A DNA stretch of 56,733 nt, from assembly GCA_964423195.1 (NCBI GenBank), contig CAYRDY010000002.1:1-56733 (forward strand), in the 5' to 3' direction. Below are positions 26,575 through 35,662 of the stretch, piece by piece. The notes below the pieces were generated by a model. That model was given only the letters and a program-made list of their open reading frames with translations, was not told the DNA's origin and made no database searches. Position 1 is the stretch's first letter, and the number at the start of each line of letters is the position of its first letter. The DNA is from CAKRHR01 sp964423195. Its GTDB lineage: Bacteria; Bacillota; Clostridia; Lachnospirales; Lachnospiraceae. A program made the position numbers and the translations under genes.

Positions 26575-27939
26575 TTATTTGACCGGCGGGTTAATTTTAT
26601 TGATCAGCGCATCGATCGTATTTTTCAGCGCGTCGTCATATTTCAGATCATTTTTGATCTTGTTCTCGCCGTGCAGGACTGTGGTGTGATCGTTTCTCCC
26701 AAGGGCGCTGCCGATCGTCTGCAGAGAATTGTCCGTCAGCTGCCGGCACAGATACATACAAATCTGTCTCGGATAAGAGATATCCCGACTTCGCTTCGAG
26801 CTCTTGATATCCTCCGAGGTGATGTTGAAGTGTTCGGCGACGATATTGATGATCATCTCCGGTGTGACGGGCTTCTGAGCGTCCGGGGACACGATATTTG
26901 ACAGAGCCTCCTGGACGATGTCCATGGTAATCGGTCTGTTTTTCAGCTTTGACAGGTTGCTGATCTGATTCAGGGCGCCCTCAAGCTCACGGATATTGGA
27001 CTTGATGCAGTCGGCAATATAGTGGAGACACTCCTGATTGATGGTGATGCCGTCCAGCTCCGCGCGCTTGTTGAGGATAGCCATACGCGTTTCATAGTCA
27101 GGCGCCTGCACGTCGACGATGAGTCCGTTCTGAAATCTGGAAATCAGACGGTCGGGCAGATTTTTCAGTTCCCTCGGCGGCTTGTCCGAGGTAATGACAA
27201 TCTGTTTTTTGGACTCCTTCAGCGTGTTGAAAGTGTGGAAGAATTCCTCCTGCGTGCTCTCACGGTTGGCGATGAACTGAATATCGTCGATCAGCAGCAT
27301 ATCAAGATTTCTGTATTTATTGCGAAATTCCTCATTTTTACTGTTTCTGATGGCGGAGATCAGTTCATTGGTGAAATTTTCGGAAGTTACGTACAATATC
27401 TTCATATTGTTGTTTTTTTTCAGAATATAATAGGCGATGGCATGCATCAGATGTGTCTTTCCGAGGCCCACGCCGCCGTAGATGAACAGTGGGTTGCCGT
27501 AAGAACCTGGATCCTCGGCCACGGCCAGAGCTGTGGCATGCGCCAGCTCATTATTTTTGCCGACCACAAAAGTATCGAATGTATATCTCGGATTGAGAGA
27601 TTCATTGTAGGGCTCGGTGCGGGTCGTGTCTGAACTATTTTCTTTGATATCGTCGGGACTCTCGATATCGGAGAGCATACTCTCATTGATAAACTCCAGC
27701 TCGATTGGCTGATTGACAAACTCACTGATCGATACCTGGAGAGGAAATTTGAATTTTTTATAGTAGTAGCTGACCATGTTGCCCAGATCGCCGGGAACAT
27801 AGGCATACAGGGTATTTTCTGACAACGAATGTACAGTCAGAGGCTTGATCCATGTATCAAATGAGGACTGTGTCATATCGTACTCTATCTTTGCATTCTC
27901 ACATATTTCTTCCCAGTGTTCTTTGATTAAATTTAGCAT
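26575..27939 (-). CDS. dnaA: Chromosomal replication initiator DnaA
   Basis: 454 residues. Domain I about 1-85, linker 86-115 rich in Asp/Ser/Thr, AAA+ domain from NPRYTFDTFVVG with Walker A GGVGLGKTH (155-163) and Walker B LLIDDIQFI, then domain IV with the DNA-binding signature GRNDHTTVLHGENKI. It binds TTATCCACA boxes and opens the origin. RBS AGGGGT six bases before ATG. A promoter at 28010-28038 serves it, and DnaA boxes upstream of it suggest autoregulation. Confidence 0.98.
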   Translation of the reverse strand: MLNLIKEHWEEICENAKIEYDMTQSSFDTWIKPLTVHSLSENTLYAYVPGDLGNMVSYYYKKFKFPLQVSISEFVNQPIELEFINESMLSDIESPDDIKENSSDTTRTEPYNESLNPRYTFDTFVVGKNNELAHATALAVAEDPGSYGNPLFIYGGVGLGKTHLMHAIAYYILKKNNNMKILYVTSENFTNELISAIRNSKNEEFRNKYRNLDMLLIDDIQFIANRESTQEEFFHTFNTLKESKKQIVITSDKPPRELKNLPDRLISRFQNGLIVDVQAPDYETRMAILNKRAELDGITINQECLHYIADCIKSNIRELEGALNQISNLSKLKNRPITMDIVQEALSNIVSPDAQKPVTPEMIINIVAEHFNITSEDIKSSKRSRDISYPRQICMYLCRQLTDNSLQTIGSALGRNDHTTVLHGENKIKNDLKYDDALKNTIDALINKINPPVK

Positions 27940-28009
27940 GACAATACCCCTAAGTATAAAAATCTAATCTATATTTTATAACAAAACGGCGATTTTTACA
28001 AGGCCGCAA

Positions 28010-28038
28010 AACATAAAAAAAAGACTGGACAGTGTCAA
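28010..28038 (-). promoter_or_regulatory. dnaA promoter candidate
   Basis: Minus strand TTGACA (28033-28038), 17-bp spacer, TATGTT (28010-28015), about 70 bp before dnaA. Box-like TGTGGATAT (28044) and AGTGGATAA (28063) lie just upstream. Confidence 0.55.
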
Positions 28039-28039
28039 A

Positions 28040-28210
28040 AATTTGTGGATATTTTTTTAGATAGTGGATAAATTATTCAATGTGTCGACATGGACAGAGA
28101 TCCACAGAAATCAAGCATTTTCGGGTCTAAAAATGTTGACAGCACAGAATTTATAAACAGGTTGTCCATAATTTGTCCACCAGTTATCCACAAAATGTGG
28201 ATAATTATGA
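28040..28210. other. Putative oriC part 2: dnaA-rpmH intergenic DnaA boxes
   Basis: Perfect boxes TTATCCACA at 28184-28192 (+) and TGTGGATAA at 28196-28204 (-) face each other 3 bp apart. Degenerate boxes lie at 28044-28052 and 28063-28071. With part 1 this makes a bipartite origin around dnaA. The gap 27940-28409 otherwise holds only the divergent dnaA and rpmH promoters. Confidence 0.8.
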
Positions 28211-28283
28211 GTCAATTTATAGAATTAAAAAAATAGTTGGGATAGAATTGCCGCTTTGTCTGGCATTCTCGTTAAAAAAGTGC

Positions 28284-28312
28284 TTGACTCAGAGCTTTTT
28301 AGCTAATATAAT
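28284..28312 (+). promoter_or_regulatory. rpmH promoter
   Basis: TTGACT (28284-28289), 17 bp, TATAAT (28307-28312). Near-consensus, about 97 bp before the rpmH ATG. Confidence 0.8.
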
Positions 28313-28409
28313 AGAATCGTATTTTTTGCTGACGAAAAAGCATAGGTTTGTGGCGCCTGGGCGCGTATCGGAGTCGTCCGGGCAGTGAGTCAAAAGGAGG
28401 TGTATGTAG

Positions 28410-28544
28410 ATGAAGATGACGTATCAGCCAAAGAAGAGACAGAGAGCCAAGGTCCACGGGTTCAGAAAGAGAATGCGTACCGCCAATGGCAGAAAGGTTT
28501 TATCCGCGAGGAGAGCTAAAGGAAGAAAGAGATTAACAGTTTAG
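28410..28544 (+). CDS. rpmH: 50S ribosomal protein L34
   Basis: 44 residues, starting MKMTYQPKKRQRAKVHGFRK and ending AKGRKRLTV, the standard very basic L34. AAAGGAGG precedes ATG 28410; the ATG at 28404 runs directly into TAG. First gene of the rightward block. A terminator-like hairpin begins at its stop codon. Confidence 0.97.
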   Translation: MKMTYQPKKRQRAKVHGFRKRMRTANGRKVLSARRAKGRKRLTV

Positions 28545-28570
28545 GTCGCATCTATGTGACCTTTTTATTT
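28543..28570 (+). terminator. Attenuator/terminator between rpmH and rnpA
   Basis: AGGTCGCA (28543-28550), loop TCTA, TGTGACCT (28555-28562) then TTTTATTT. Eight pairs with one wobble. It would let much rpmH transcript end while some reads into rnpA, matching the different demand for the two products. Confidence 0.65.
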
Positions 28571-28576
28571 AGTGAG

Positions 28577-28936
28577 ATGAATTTTTCAGAATCCCTGAAA
28601 AAAAATCAGGATTTCAGGTGTGTCTACTCGAACGGAAGATCCTGTGCCGACAGGTATCTTGTGATGTATATTTTAAAAAATCATACCAGTGGCAACCGTT
28701 TGGGCATCTCAGTCAGCAAAAAAGTAGGAAACAGCATTGTCAGACACAGATTGACGCGTTTGATCCGCGAAAGTTACAGATTAAATGAGACAAATTTTTC
28801 AAATGGCCTGGATATTGTTATAGTGGTCAGATTTTCAGCCAGAGACGCCTCCTATCATGAGATAGAGGCTTCGCTGTTGCATCTGGCGAGTGTTCACAAA
28901 GTATTAAAGAATCGGGATAATGATGAAAATATTTAG
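28577..28936 (+). CDS. rnpA: Ribonuclease P protein component
   Basis: 119 residues. The N-terminus MNFSESLKKNQDFRCVYSNG and the RNR-like motif GNRLGISVSKKVGNSIVRHRLTRLIRE (about 46-72) are typical. It binds the M1 RNA and helps 5' maturation of pre-tRNA. GTG 28556 lies inside the rpmH terminator, so ATG 28577 is used despite a weak ribosome site (TAGTGAG). Overlaps yidD by 17 bp. Confidence 0.95.
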   Translation: MNFSESLKKNQDFRCVYSNGRSCADRYLVMYILKNHTSGNRLGISVSKKVGNSIVRHRLTRLIRESYRLNETNFSNGLDIVIVVRFSARDASYHEIEASLLHLASVHKVLKNRDNDENI

Positions 28937-29153
28937 TCGTTTTTTAAAGAAACTGATGTTGAGCGCGATCCGTTTTTATCAGTTGGCGATATCTCCATAT
29001 AAGCGGTTTCATTGTATTTATATTCCGACCTGTTCTCAGTATGCCATCGAAGCTATTGAAAAATACGGCCCTTTTAAAGGCGGATTCTTATCAGTCAAAA
29101 GAATTCTCAGGTGTCATCCGTTCGCGAAAGGCGGAATTGATCCAGTGCCGTAA
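28920..29153 (+). CDS. yidD: Membrane protein insertion efficiency factor YidD
   Basis: 77 residues with the family signature YQLAISPYKRF, PTCSQYAIEAIEKYG and RCHPFAKGGIDPVP. An amphipathic N-terminal helix lets it sit on the inner membrane face beside YidC. ATG 28920 or 28923 both fit. Overlaps rnpA; yidC follows 17 bp later. Confidence 0.95.
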   Translation: MMKIFSRFLKKLMLSAIRFYQLAISPYKRFHCIYIPTCSQYAIEAIEKYGPFKGGFLSVKRILRCHPFAKGGIDPVP

Positions 29154-29170
29154 TTTAAGGAGGTAACATA

Positions 29171-30637
29171 TTGGACTTTCTTGTTTTGACAAAAACGGGA
29201 GGTATATTGGGGCCGCTTGCCTCGGTATTCGGCTTTATCATCAATTATATCTACAAATTTCTTGATTTGATCGGTATTCCTAATATTGCGCTTGTCATTA
29301 TACTGTTCACACTGATCGTCAACCTGATTTTATTGCCGCTGACATATAAGCAGCAGAAGACATCCAAAATGATGACGGTCATGAATCCTGAGCTGATGAA
29401 GATTCAGGAAAAATATAAAGATAAAAAAGACGAAGTGTCGATGCGCCGTATGCAGGCGGAGACTTCCGCGGTTTATCAGAAATATGGCACCAGTCCCATG
29501 GGCGGATGTCTCTACATGATTATTCAGCTGCCGATTTTGTTTGCACTCTACCAGGTCATTTATCGTGTGCCTGCTTATGTACAGCCGATCAACGATATGT
29601 ATATGAGTATTGCTGATCCGATCAGCAAGATTGCCGGCGGCGGTGATATCATTTCGTCGATGATCACGGAACTGAAATTGAATGTCGTCAATTTTGATTT
29701 TTCAAGCAAAGCGAGTATCATTGATTTTCTCGCGGCTCTGAGAAGTACCGACTGGACGATGCTGACAGAGCGGATGGGCAGCGCCGCCGTGACCAACGCG
29801 GTCAACACGGTTGTGCCGACGATCACGCGCGTCAATTCGATCTTTGGTGTCTTAAATATGGCTGATCTTCCGCTGACCAACGGCTGGTGGCCGGGTGTGC
29901 TGATTCCGATTCTGTCCGGCGCGTCTCAGTTTGCGAGCACAAAGATTGCGATGGCCTCCAATCCTGAACAGCAGGAGGCAAGCAAGGATAATCCGATGAG
30001 CGGATCCATGAAGATGATGAATTACATCATGCCTCTGTTTTCGGTATTTATCTGTTTTTCATTTAATATTGGTATCGGTGTCTACTGGATCGCAAACTCC
30101 GTGGTCAGGACAGTTATCATGGTTTTGTTGAATAAAATTATCGACAGAAAGGGCGTCGATGAGATCCTCAAGGAAAATCGTGAGAAGGCGAAGAAGAAAG
30201 CCGAGAAGCGCGGGGAGAGTCCTGCGAATTTTGAAGAATATGCCAAAATGAGCACGAAGCACTATGAGGAGACTCAACAAAAGAGAAGATCGATCAAGGA
30301 GATTGCCAATACGTCGACATTGACAGCGGATGAGATCGCTCAGCAGAAGAAAAATAAAAATAATGCCGGAAAGAAACAGTCAGGCGCTAATCAACAGCAA
30401 AAAGAACCGGCATCTGATCAACAGCAAAAGGGATCAGTATCTGATAAAGATTCTGATCAGCAAAAAAATGAGCCGGTTTCTAGCGGGACGAAAAATGAGA
30501 CGTCTTCCGCTCCGTCTTCGGAGAAGAAGAAAGAAAGCAGTTCAGAGCGTAAAGGTTTATTTGGCAAGAATAAAGAAGATGAGCCGAAGAATATCGCTTC
30601 GATCGCTCATATGCTGGACAACAGCAAGAAAAAATAA
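29171..30637 (+). CDS. yidC: Membrane protein insertase YidC/Oxa1
   Basis: 488 residues starting at TTG 29171 with AAGGAGG upstream. Short N-terminus without the large Gram-negative periplasmic domain. Core five-helix region includes LPLTYKQQKTSKMM, YKDKKDEVSMRRMQ and GGCLYMIIQLPILFALYQ. It inserts membrane proteins alone or with SecYEG. Two insertions enlarge it: a loop near residues 145-230 and a C-terminal Lys/Gln/Ser-rich tail (about 370-488, QQQKE-type repeats) that may bind ribosomes. No lipobox is seen at the start, so it is not the lipoprotein form. Confidence 0.95.
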   Translation: MDFLVLTKTGGILGPLASVFGFIINYIYKFLDLIGIPNIALVIILFTLIVNLILLPLTYKQQKTSKMMTVMNPELMKIQEKYKDKKDEVSMRRMQAETSAVYQKYGTSPMGGCLYMIIQLPILFALYQVIYRVPAYVQPINDMYMSIADPISKIAGGGDIISSMITELKLNVVNFDFSSKASIIDFLAALRSTDWTMLTERMGSAAVTNAVNTVVPTITRVNSIFGVLNMADLPLTNGWWPGVLIPILSGASQFASTKIAMASNPEQQEASKDNPMSGSMKMMNYIMPLFSVFICFSFNIGIGVYWIANSVVRTVIMVLLNKIIDRKGVDEILKENREKAKKKAEKRGESPANFEEYAKMSTKHYEETQQKRRSIKEIANTSTLTADEIAQQKKNKNNAGKKQSGANQQQKEPASDQQQKGSVSDKDSDQQKNEPVSSGTKNETSSAPSSEKKKESSSERKGLFGKNKEDEPKNIASIAHMLDNSKKK

Positions 30638-30691
30638 GCGAGTTGCTGGGATGACAGCGTGAAAATAATTTAATTCGGGAGGTTTCATTCA

Positions 30692-31387
30692 GTGAATGAT
30701 TATATCGAAGTCAGTGCTAAAAACGTCGATGAGGCGATCACGGAAGCATTGATTCAATTGAAAACAACCAGTGATAAGATCGAATATAAAGTTATCGAAC
30801 AGGGAAGCGCCGGTTTCCTCGGTTTTGGAAAAAAGCCGGCGGTCATCAGAGTCAAGAAAAAATTTGATCTCGTGGATAATACTTCAGAATTTTTGAGTGA
30901 TTTGTTTGGCGCGATGGGTATTGAGGTCAAATCTGACATTGATTATGATGAAGAAGAAAAAACGATGGATATCAATTTTTCCGGCGATGAGATGGGTGTT
31001 CTGATTGGCAAGCACGGTCAGACATTGGATGCGCTCCAGTATATTATCAGCCTTGTGGTCAATAAGGAGTGTGAATCTTATGTCCGCGTGAAGGTGGATA
31101 CGGAAAATTATCGCGAGCGCAGAAAAGAGACACTGGAGACGCTGGCAAAAAATATCGCTTACAAGGTGAAACGCACCAGGCGGCCGGTCTCTCTGGAGCC
31201 GATGAATCCTTATGAGCGCCGCATCATTCATTCCGCGCTGCAGAATGATAAATATGTGGAGACGCACAGTGAGGGCGAGGAGCCTTATCGCAAGGTGGTC
31301 GTCACATTGAAGCGGTACAATAAGAGGGAGAACGGCGAGCGCAGAGAATACAAAAAGAGTGGTTTGATCAAATCCGTGGATGACTGA
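30692..31387 (+). CDS. jag: RNA-binding protein Jag (KhpB-like)
   Basis: 231 residues from GTG 30692, GGGAGG nine bases upstream. Jag_N domain (VSAKNVDEAITEALIQL), linker, KH domain with GVLIGKHGQTLDALQ, and R3H domain with YERRIIHSALQ. It binds RNA and influences cell division or sporulation in relatives. It follows yidC by 54 bp. A terminator at 31480 ends this operon. Confidence 0.95.
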   Translation: MNDYIEVSAKNVDEAITEALIQLKTTSDKIEYKVIEQGSAGFLGFGKKPAVIRVKKKFDLVDNTSEFLSDLFGAMGIEVKSDIDYDEEEKTMDINFSGDEMGVLIGKHGQTLDALQYIISLVVNKECESYVRVKVDTENYRERRKETLETLAKNIAYKVKRTRRPVSLEPMNPYERRIIHSALQNDKYVETHSEGEEPYRKVVVTLKRYNKRENGERREYKKSGLIKSVDD

Positions 31388-31479
31388 TGATCTGTGAATA
31401 GATGATCCGTGAATTGAAGATTTGTGCATAGGTTATCAGAAATTTATGGATCACTCATCTAAAGATCAGAGAATATAAG

Positions 31480-31507
31480 GGCTGCCGCAAAATGTGGCGG
31501 CCTTTTA
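31480..31507 (+). terminator. Terminator after jag
   Basis: GGCTGCCGC (31480-31488), loop AAAAT, GTGGCGGCC (31494-31502), then TTTTATC. Nine pairs including two wobbles. The 90 bp before it contain diverged GATGATC/GTGAAT repeats of no clear role. Confidence 0.75.
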
Positions 31508-31533
31508 TCATTTTTGAATGAGGTTGAGGTGAC

Positions 31534-32955
31534 ATGATCAGAGATACGATCGCGGCGATATCGACGGGACTGACGAATTCCGGAATTGGCAAAGTGCGCC
31601 TGAGCGGTGACGAATCACTGGACATCATCGGAAAAATTTTTCGCAGTCCCGGCGGAAAAAAGGACATTACAAAGGCTAAGAGTCATACGATTCATTACGG
31701 TTATATTTATGACGGAGACCGTCTGATCGATGAAGTGATGGTGCTTCTCTTTCGCGCACCCAAGAGTTATACCAGGGAAGATATGGCGGAGATCGACTGC
31801 CACGGCGGTGTGACGGTGATGAAGAAACTGTTACAGACTGTGATCAAATACGGGGCGCGGCCGGCAGAGCCGGGGGAATTTACCAAACGGGCATTTTTAA
31901 ATGGCCGTATCGATCTGACGCAGGCTGAGGCGGTCATTGATTTGATCAACTCGAAAAATGAGATGGCCCTCTCAAATGCTCTGCGTCAGCTCAAGGGTAA
32001 TATCTTAAATAAGATCCGAGAAATCCGAAAATCAATCATCGAGCATGTGGCCTTGATCGAGGCGGCCATGGATGATCCGGAACATATCAGCGCGGATCAT
32101 CTGGGTGATCGCTTGAGTAGTGATATTGACATATATATAGAAGAGATCGATCACTTGATCGCCTCAGCGGATAACGGGCGCATGATCAGGGAGGGCATCC
32201 GAACGGTGATCGTCGGAAAGCCCAATGCCGGAAAATCCTCATTACTCAATGTCCTTGTCGGTGATGAGCGCGCCATTGTGACGGAGGTCGCGGGGACGAC
32301 CAGAGATACACTGGAGGAGTATATTCAGATCAATAGCATCCCTCTAAATATCATTGACACGGCAGGCATCAGAGACACACAGGACAGAGTGGAGAAAATC
32401 GGCGTTGAGCGCGCGAAAAATTTTGCCGGTGACGCGGATCTGATCATCTATGTGGTTGACGGCTCGACGCCGCTCGACGAAAATGACCGGGCGATCATGG
32501 AGATGATCAGTGAAAAAAAGGTGATTATTCTGATCAATAAGACAGATCTTGAGCACGTCACCGCGAAAAATGATTTAATAAAATTTATGATGTCTCAAGG
32601 TACAAATCTCTCAGAGCGTATGAATTCTGTCGATCTGCCGCCGATCATTGAGATCTCCGCAAAAGAGGGAAAGGGCATCGATCTTCTGGAAAAGCAGCTG
32701 AGAGACATGTTTTTTGACGGACGACTATCCTTTAATGATGAAATTTTTATCACCAACGAGCGTCAAAAGGCAGCGCTCGCGGAGGCACGTGAGAGTCTGG
32801 AGCTCGTCAGAGAGAGTATTGCGTCCGGACTGCCGGAGGATTTTTATTCGATTGATCTGATGAATTGCTATGAGCGCCTCGGCAGCCTGATCGGAGAGTC
32901 CACTGGCGAGGATCTGATTGATACCATATTCAGTGAATTTTGTGTGGGTAAATAA
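31534..32955 (+). CDS. mnmE: tRNA-uridine modification GTPase MnmE
   Basis: 473 residues. N-terminal tetrahydrofolate-binding domain (DTIAAISTGL, SGDESLDIIGK), helical domain, and inserted G domain with GKPNAGKSSLLN (G1), DTAGIRDT (G3), NKTD (G4), ending with FCVGK whose Cys is conserved. With MnmG it makes 5-carboxymethylaminomethyl at the tRNA wobble uridine. GAGGTGAC just before ATG. mnmG starts 44 bp later. Confidence 0.97.
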   Translation: MIRDTIAAISTGLTNSGIGKVRLSGDESLDIIGKIFRSPGGKKDITKAKSHTIHYGYIYDGDRLIDEVMVLLFRAPKSYTREDMAEIDCHGGVTVMKKLLQTVIKYGARPAEPGEFTKRAFLNGRIDLTQAEAVIDLINSKNEMALSNALRQLKGNILNKIREIRKSIIEHVALIEAAMDDPEHISADHLGDRLSSDIDIYIEEIDHLIASADNGRMIREGIRTVIVGKPNAGKSSLLNVLVGDERAIVTEVAGTTRDTLEEYIQINSIPLNIIDTAGIRDTQDRVEKIGVERAKNFAGDADLIIYVVDGSTPLDENDRAIMEMISEKKVIILINKTDLEHVTAKNDLIKFMMSQGTNLSERMNSVDLPPIIEISAKEGKGIDLLEKQLRDMFFDGRLSFNDEIFITNERQKAALAEARESLELVRESIASGLPEDFYSIDLMNCYERLGSLIGESTGEDLIDTIFSEFCVGK

Positions 32956-32999
32956 TTATCTGTTATTTTTTCTGTTACTTTATCGGGAGTTGATGTATC

Positions 33000-34895
33000 A
33001 TGTCATTCCAATATGATGATTATGATATCGCTGTAGTCGGCGCTGGACACGCGGGGTGCGAGGCCGCGCTGGCCGCCGCGCGTTTGGGTCTGCGAACGAT
33101 TATCTTCACGGTCAGCATTGAGAGTATTGCCCTGATGCCCTGCAATCCCAACATTGGCGGCAGTTCCAAGGGTCATCTTGTGAGAGAAATTGACGCTCTG
33201 GGCGGGCAGATGGGGAAAATAATCGACGCCACATTCATCCAGTCAAAGATGCTCAACAAATCCAAAGGTCCTGCGGTTCACTCGCTGCGCGCGCAGGCGG
33301 ATAAGGCCGATTATAGCCGCATGATGCGAAAAGTCCTGGAGAATCAGAGAAATTTGACCATACGTCAGGCGGAGATTGTCGAGATATTGACTGAAAATAA
33401 TACAGATAAAAAAGTCGTGGGTGTCAGGACGAGTACAGGGTGCATCTATCCGTGCAGGGCCGTGGTGCTTGCGACGGGAACCTATTTGAAGGCAAGGTGT
33501 CTGTGCGGTGAATCGATCACCTATACCGGACCGAACGGTCTCCAGGCGGCAAATTGTTTGTCGGAGTCGCTAAAAAATCTTGGCATTGAACTTGTGCGCT
33601 TCAAGACCGGCACGCCGGCGCGAATTGACGGGCGATCGATCGATTACGCCAAGATGGAAGAGCAGTTTGGCGATGACGTGATCGTTCCGTTCTCATTTAC
33701 GACGGACCCCGATGAGATTCAGAAGCCGCAGATTTCTTGTTGGTTGACTTATACAAATGAAAAAACACATCAAGTGATTCGGGATCATCTGGATCGCTCC
33801 CCAATCTATTCAGGCGTCATTGAGGGCACAGGACCGAGGTATTGCCCCTCCATCGAGGATAAAGTGGTCAGATTTGCGGATAAAGATCGCCATCAGGTTT
33901 TTATCGAGCCGGAGGGGCGTCACACCAATGAAATGTATATCAGCGGCATGTCCACATCGCTGCCGGAGGATGTGCAATATCAAATGTACCGCTCGGTGCC
34001 GGGACTTGAGAACGCGCAGATTGTCAGAAATGGCTATGCGATTGAATATGACTGTATTCCCGCTACGCAGTTAAAGCCGACGCTGGAATTTAAAAAAGTC
34101 GACGGCCTTTTCTCCGGCGGACAGATCAATGGCAGTTCCGGATATGAGGAGGCGGCGGCCCAGGGACTGATGGCAGGCATCAACGCGTCGATGAAACTGC
34201 TCGGCCGGGAACAGATCATTCTCAAGAGATCCGAGGCCTATATCGGCGTGCTGATCGACGATCTGGTGACGAAGGAGACAAAAGAACCCTACCGGATGAT
34301 GACATCTCGCGCAGAGTATCGCCTCCTCTTGCGTCAAGACAACGCTGATGAGCGGTTGACGCCGATCGGCCATGAGATCGGTCTCATCGATGATGAGCGC
34401 TACGAGAGCTTGCTGCGCAAGGAAAAAATGATCGCGGATGAGATTGAGCGCGTGCGCCATGTGATGGTCGGAGGTTCACCTGAGGTACAAAAGTTGCTTG
34501 CGTCTTATCAGAGCATGCCCCTGAAATCGTCCGTTTCACTGGCTGAATTAATTCGGCGTCCCGAATTGTCCTATGAGAAATTGGCACCGATTGACAAAAA
34601 TCGAAAAAAGTTAGCCAAGGATATCATTGAGGAAGTCGATATTCATATCAAATATGAGGGATATATTGCCCGTCAGATGCAGCAGGTCGAACATTTCAAA
34701 AAACTCGAAAACAGAAGATTACCGGATCACATAGATTATCAGAAAATCAAGGGATTGCGCATGGAGGCGCGACAAAAATTGAATGAGATCAGACCTGTAT
34801 CTGTCGGGCAAGCCTCGCGGATCGCGGGGGTGACGCCTGCCGACATCTCCGTCCTGCTCATCTATTTGCAGCAGATGAGGGGAGATAAATTGTGA
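33000..34895 (+). CDS. mnmG: tRNA uridine 5-carboxymethylaminomethyl modification enzyme MnmG
   Basis: 631 residues, FAD enzyme. Dinucleotide site VVGAGHAGCEAALAAARLG at residues about 11-30; conserved GPRYCPSIEDKVVRF, Cys motifs, and SGGQINGSSGYEEAAAQGLMAG. The C-terminal helical part binds MnmE and tRNA. Overlaps the open frame of rsmG at its stop. Part of the mnmE-mnmG-rsmG operon. Confidence 0.97.
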   Translation: MSFQYDDYDIAVVGAGHAGCEAALAAARLGLRTIIFTVSIESIALMPCNPNIGGSSKGHLVREIDALGGQMGKIIDATFIQSKMLNKSKGPAVHSLRAQADKADYSRMMRKVLENQRNLTIRQAEIVEILTENNTDKKVVGVRTSTGCIYPCRAVVLATGTYLKARCLCGESITYTGPNGLQAANCLSESLKNLGIELVRFKTGTPARIDGRSIDYAKMEEQFGDDVIVPFSFTTDPDEIQKPQISCWLTYTNEKTHQVIRDHLDRSPIYSGVIEGTGPRYCPSIEDKVVRFADKDRHQVFIEPEGRHTNEMYISGMSTSLPEDVQYQMYRSVPGLENAQIVRNGYAIEYDCIPATQLKPTLEFKKVDGLFSGGQINGSSGYEEAAAQGLMAGINASMKLLGREQIILKRSEAYIGVLIDDLVTKETKEPYRMMTSRAEYRLLLRQDNADERLTPIGHEIGLIDDERYESLLRKEKMIADEIERVRHVMVGGSPEVQKLLASYQSMPLKSSVSLAELIRRPELSYEKLAPIDKNRKKLAKDIIEEVDIHIKYEGYIARQMQQVEHFKKLENRRLPDHIDYQKIKGLRMEARQKLNEIRPVSVGQASRIAGVTPADISVLLIYLQQMRGDKL

Positions 34896-34927
34896 TAGAA
34901 AATAGAAAGACTATATTTGGAGGATTT

Positions 34928-35659
34928 ATGTACCCTGTCTCAGATTTGACGCGCAAACTGGAAAAATTGAATATCCATTTATCAGATATGCAGACGAAAC
35001 AGATGATTCAATTTTATGAGATTCTCATTGAAAAAAATCAGGTGATGAACCTGACGGCAATCACTGATTTTGACGACGTGGTCGATAAACATTTTGTGGA
35101 TAGCCTGTCTCTGGTCAATGCTGTGGATAGGGAGATTTTGCTTTCTCCTGAGACGTCTCTCATCGATGTGGGCACCGGCGCGGGATTTCCCGGAATACCA
35201 TTAAAGATTGCTTTTCCTGAACTCAGAGTGACGCTTCTCGATTCACTGAATAAGCGCGTCTCATTTTTAAGTAATGTTAGCCAGAGTTTACAATTAAAAG
35301 AGATTTCTATTTATCACGGAAGGGCTGAGGATTACGGCAAGATGACCGCGCATCGAGAGAACTATCATTTATGTGTCTCCAGAGCCGTGGCCTATCTCCC
35401 GACACTTGCCGAGTATTGTATGCCTTTTGTCATGGTCGGTGGTCAGTTTATTGCCTATAAATCGGGGAAAGCAGAGAAAGAAATTCAAGCGGCAGAACGC
35501 GCTGTGGGCATTCTGGGAGGCGAGATAGAAAAAAAGTTATCATTCCGGCTGCCGGATACGGATATTGAGAGGACGTTGGTGGTCATTAAGAAAATCAGTC
35601 CAACGCCCGCGATGTATCCGCGTAAAGCCGGCAAGCCGGAGAGAGAACCGTTGAAATAA
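34928..35659 (+). CDS. rsmG: 16S rRNA (guanine527-N7)-methyltransferase
   Basis: 243 residues from ATG 34928 (GGAGG four bases before it). SAM-binding motif SLIDVGTGAGFPGIPLKI, VTLLDSLNKR, and LCVSRAVAYLPTLAEYC. It methylates G527 of 16S rRNA. A GTG at 34892 overlapping the mnmG stop would add 12 residues and has GGGGAG upstream; family length favours the shorter form. It converges with parB, only 3 bp apart. Confidence 0.95.
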   Translation: MYPVSDLTRKLEKLNIHLSDMQTKQMIQFYEILIEKNQVMNLTAITDFDDVVDKHFVDSLSLVNAVDREILLSPETSLIDVGTGAGFPGIPLKIAFPELRVTLLDSLNKRVSFLSNVSQSLQLKEISIYHGRAEDYGKMTAHRENYHLCVSRAVAYLPTLAEYCMPFVMVGGQFIAYKSGKAEKEIQAAERAVGILGGEIEKKLSFRLPDTDIERTLVVIKKISPTPAMYPRKAGKPEREPLK

Positions 35660-35662
35660 TTA

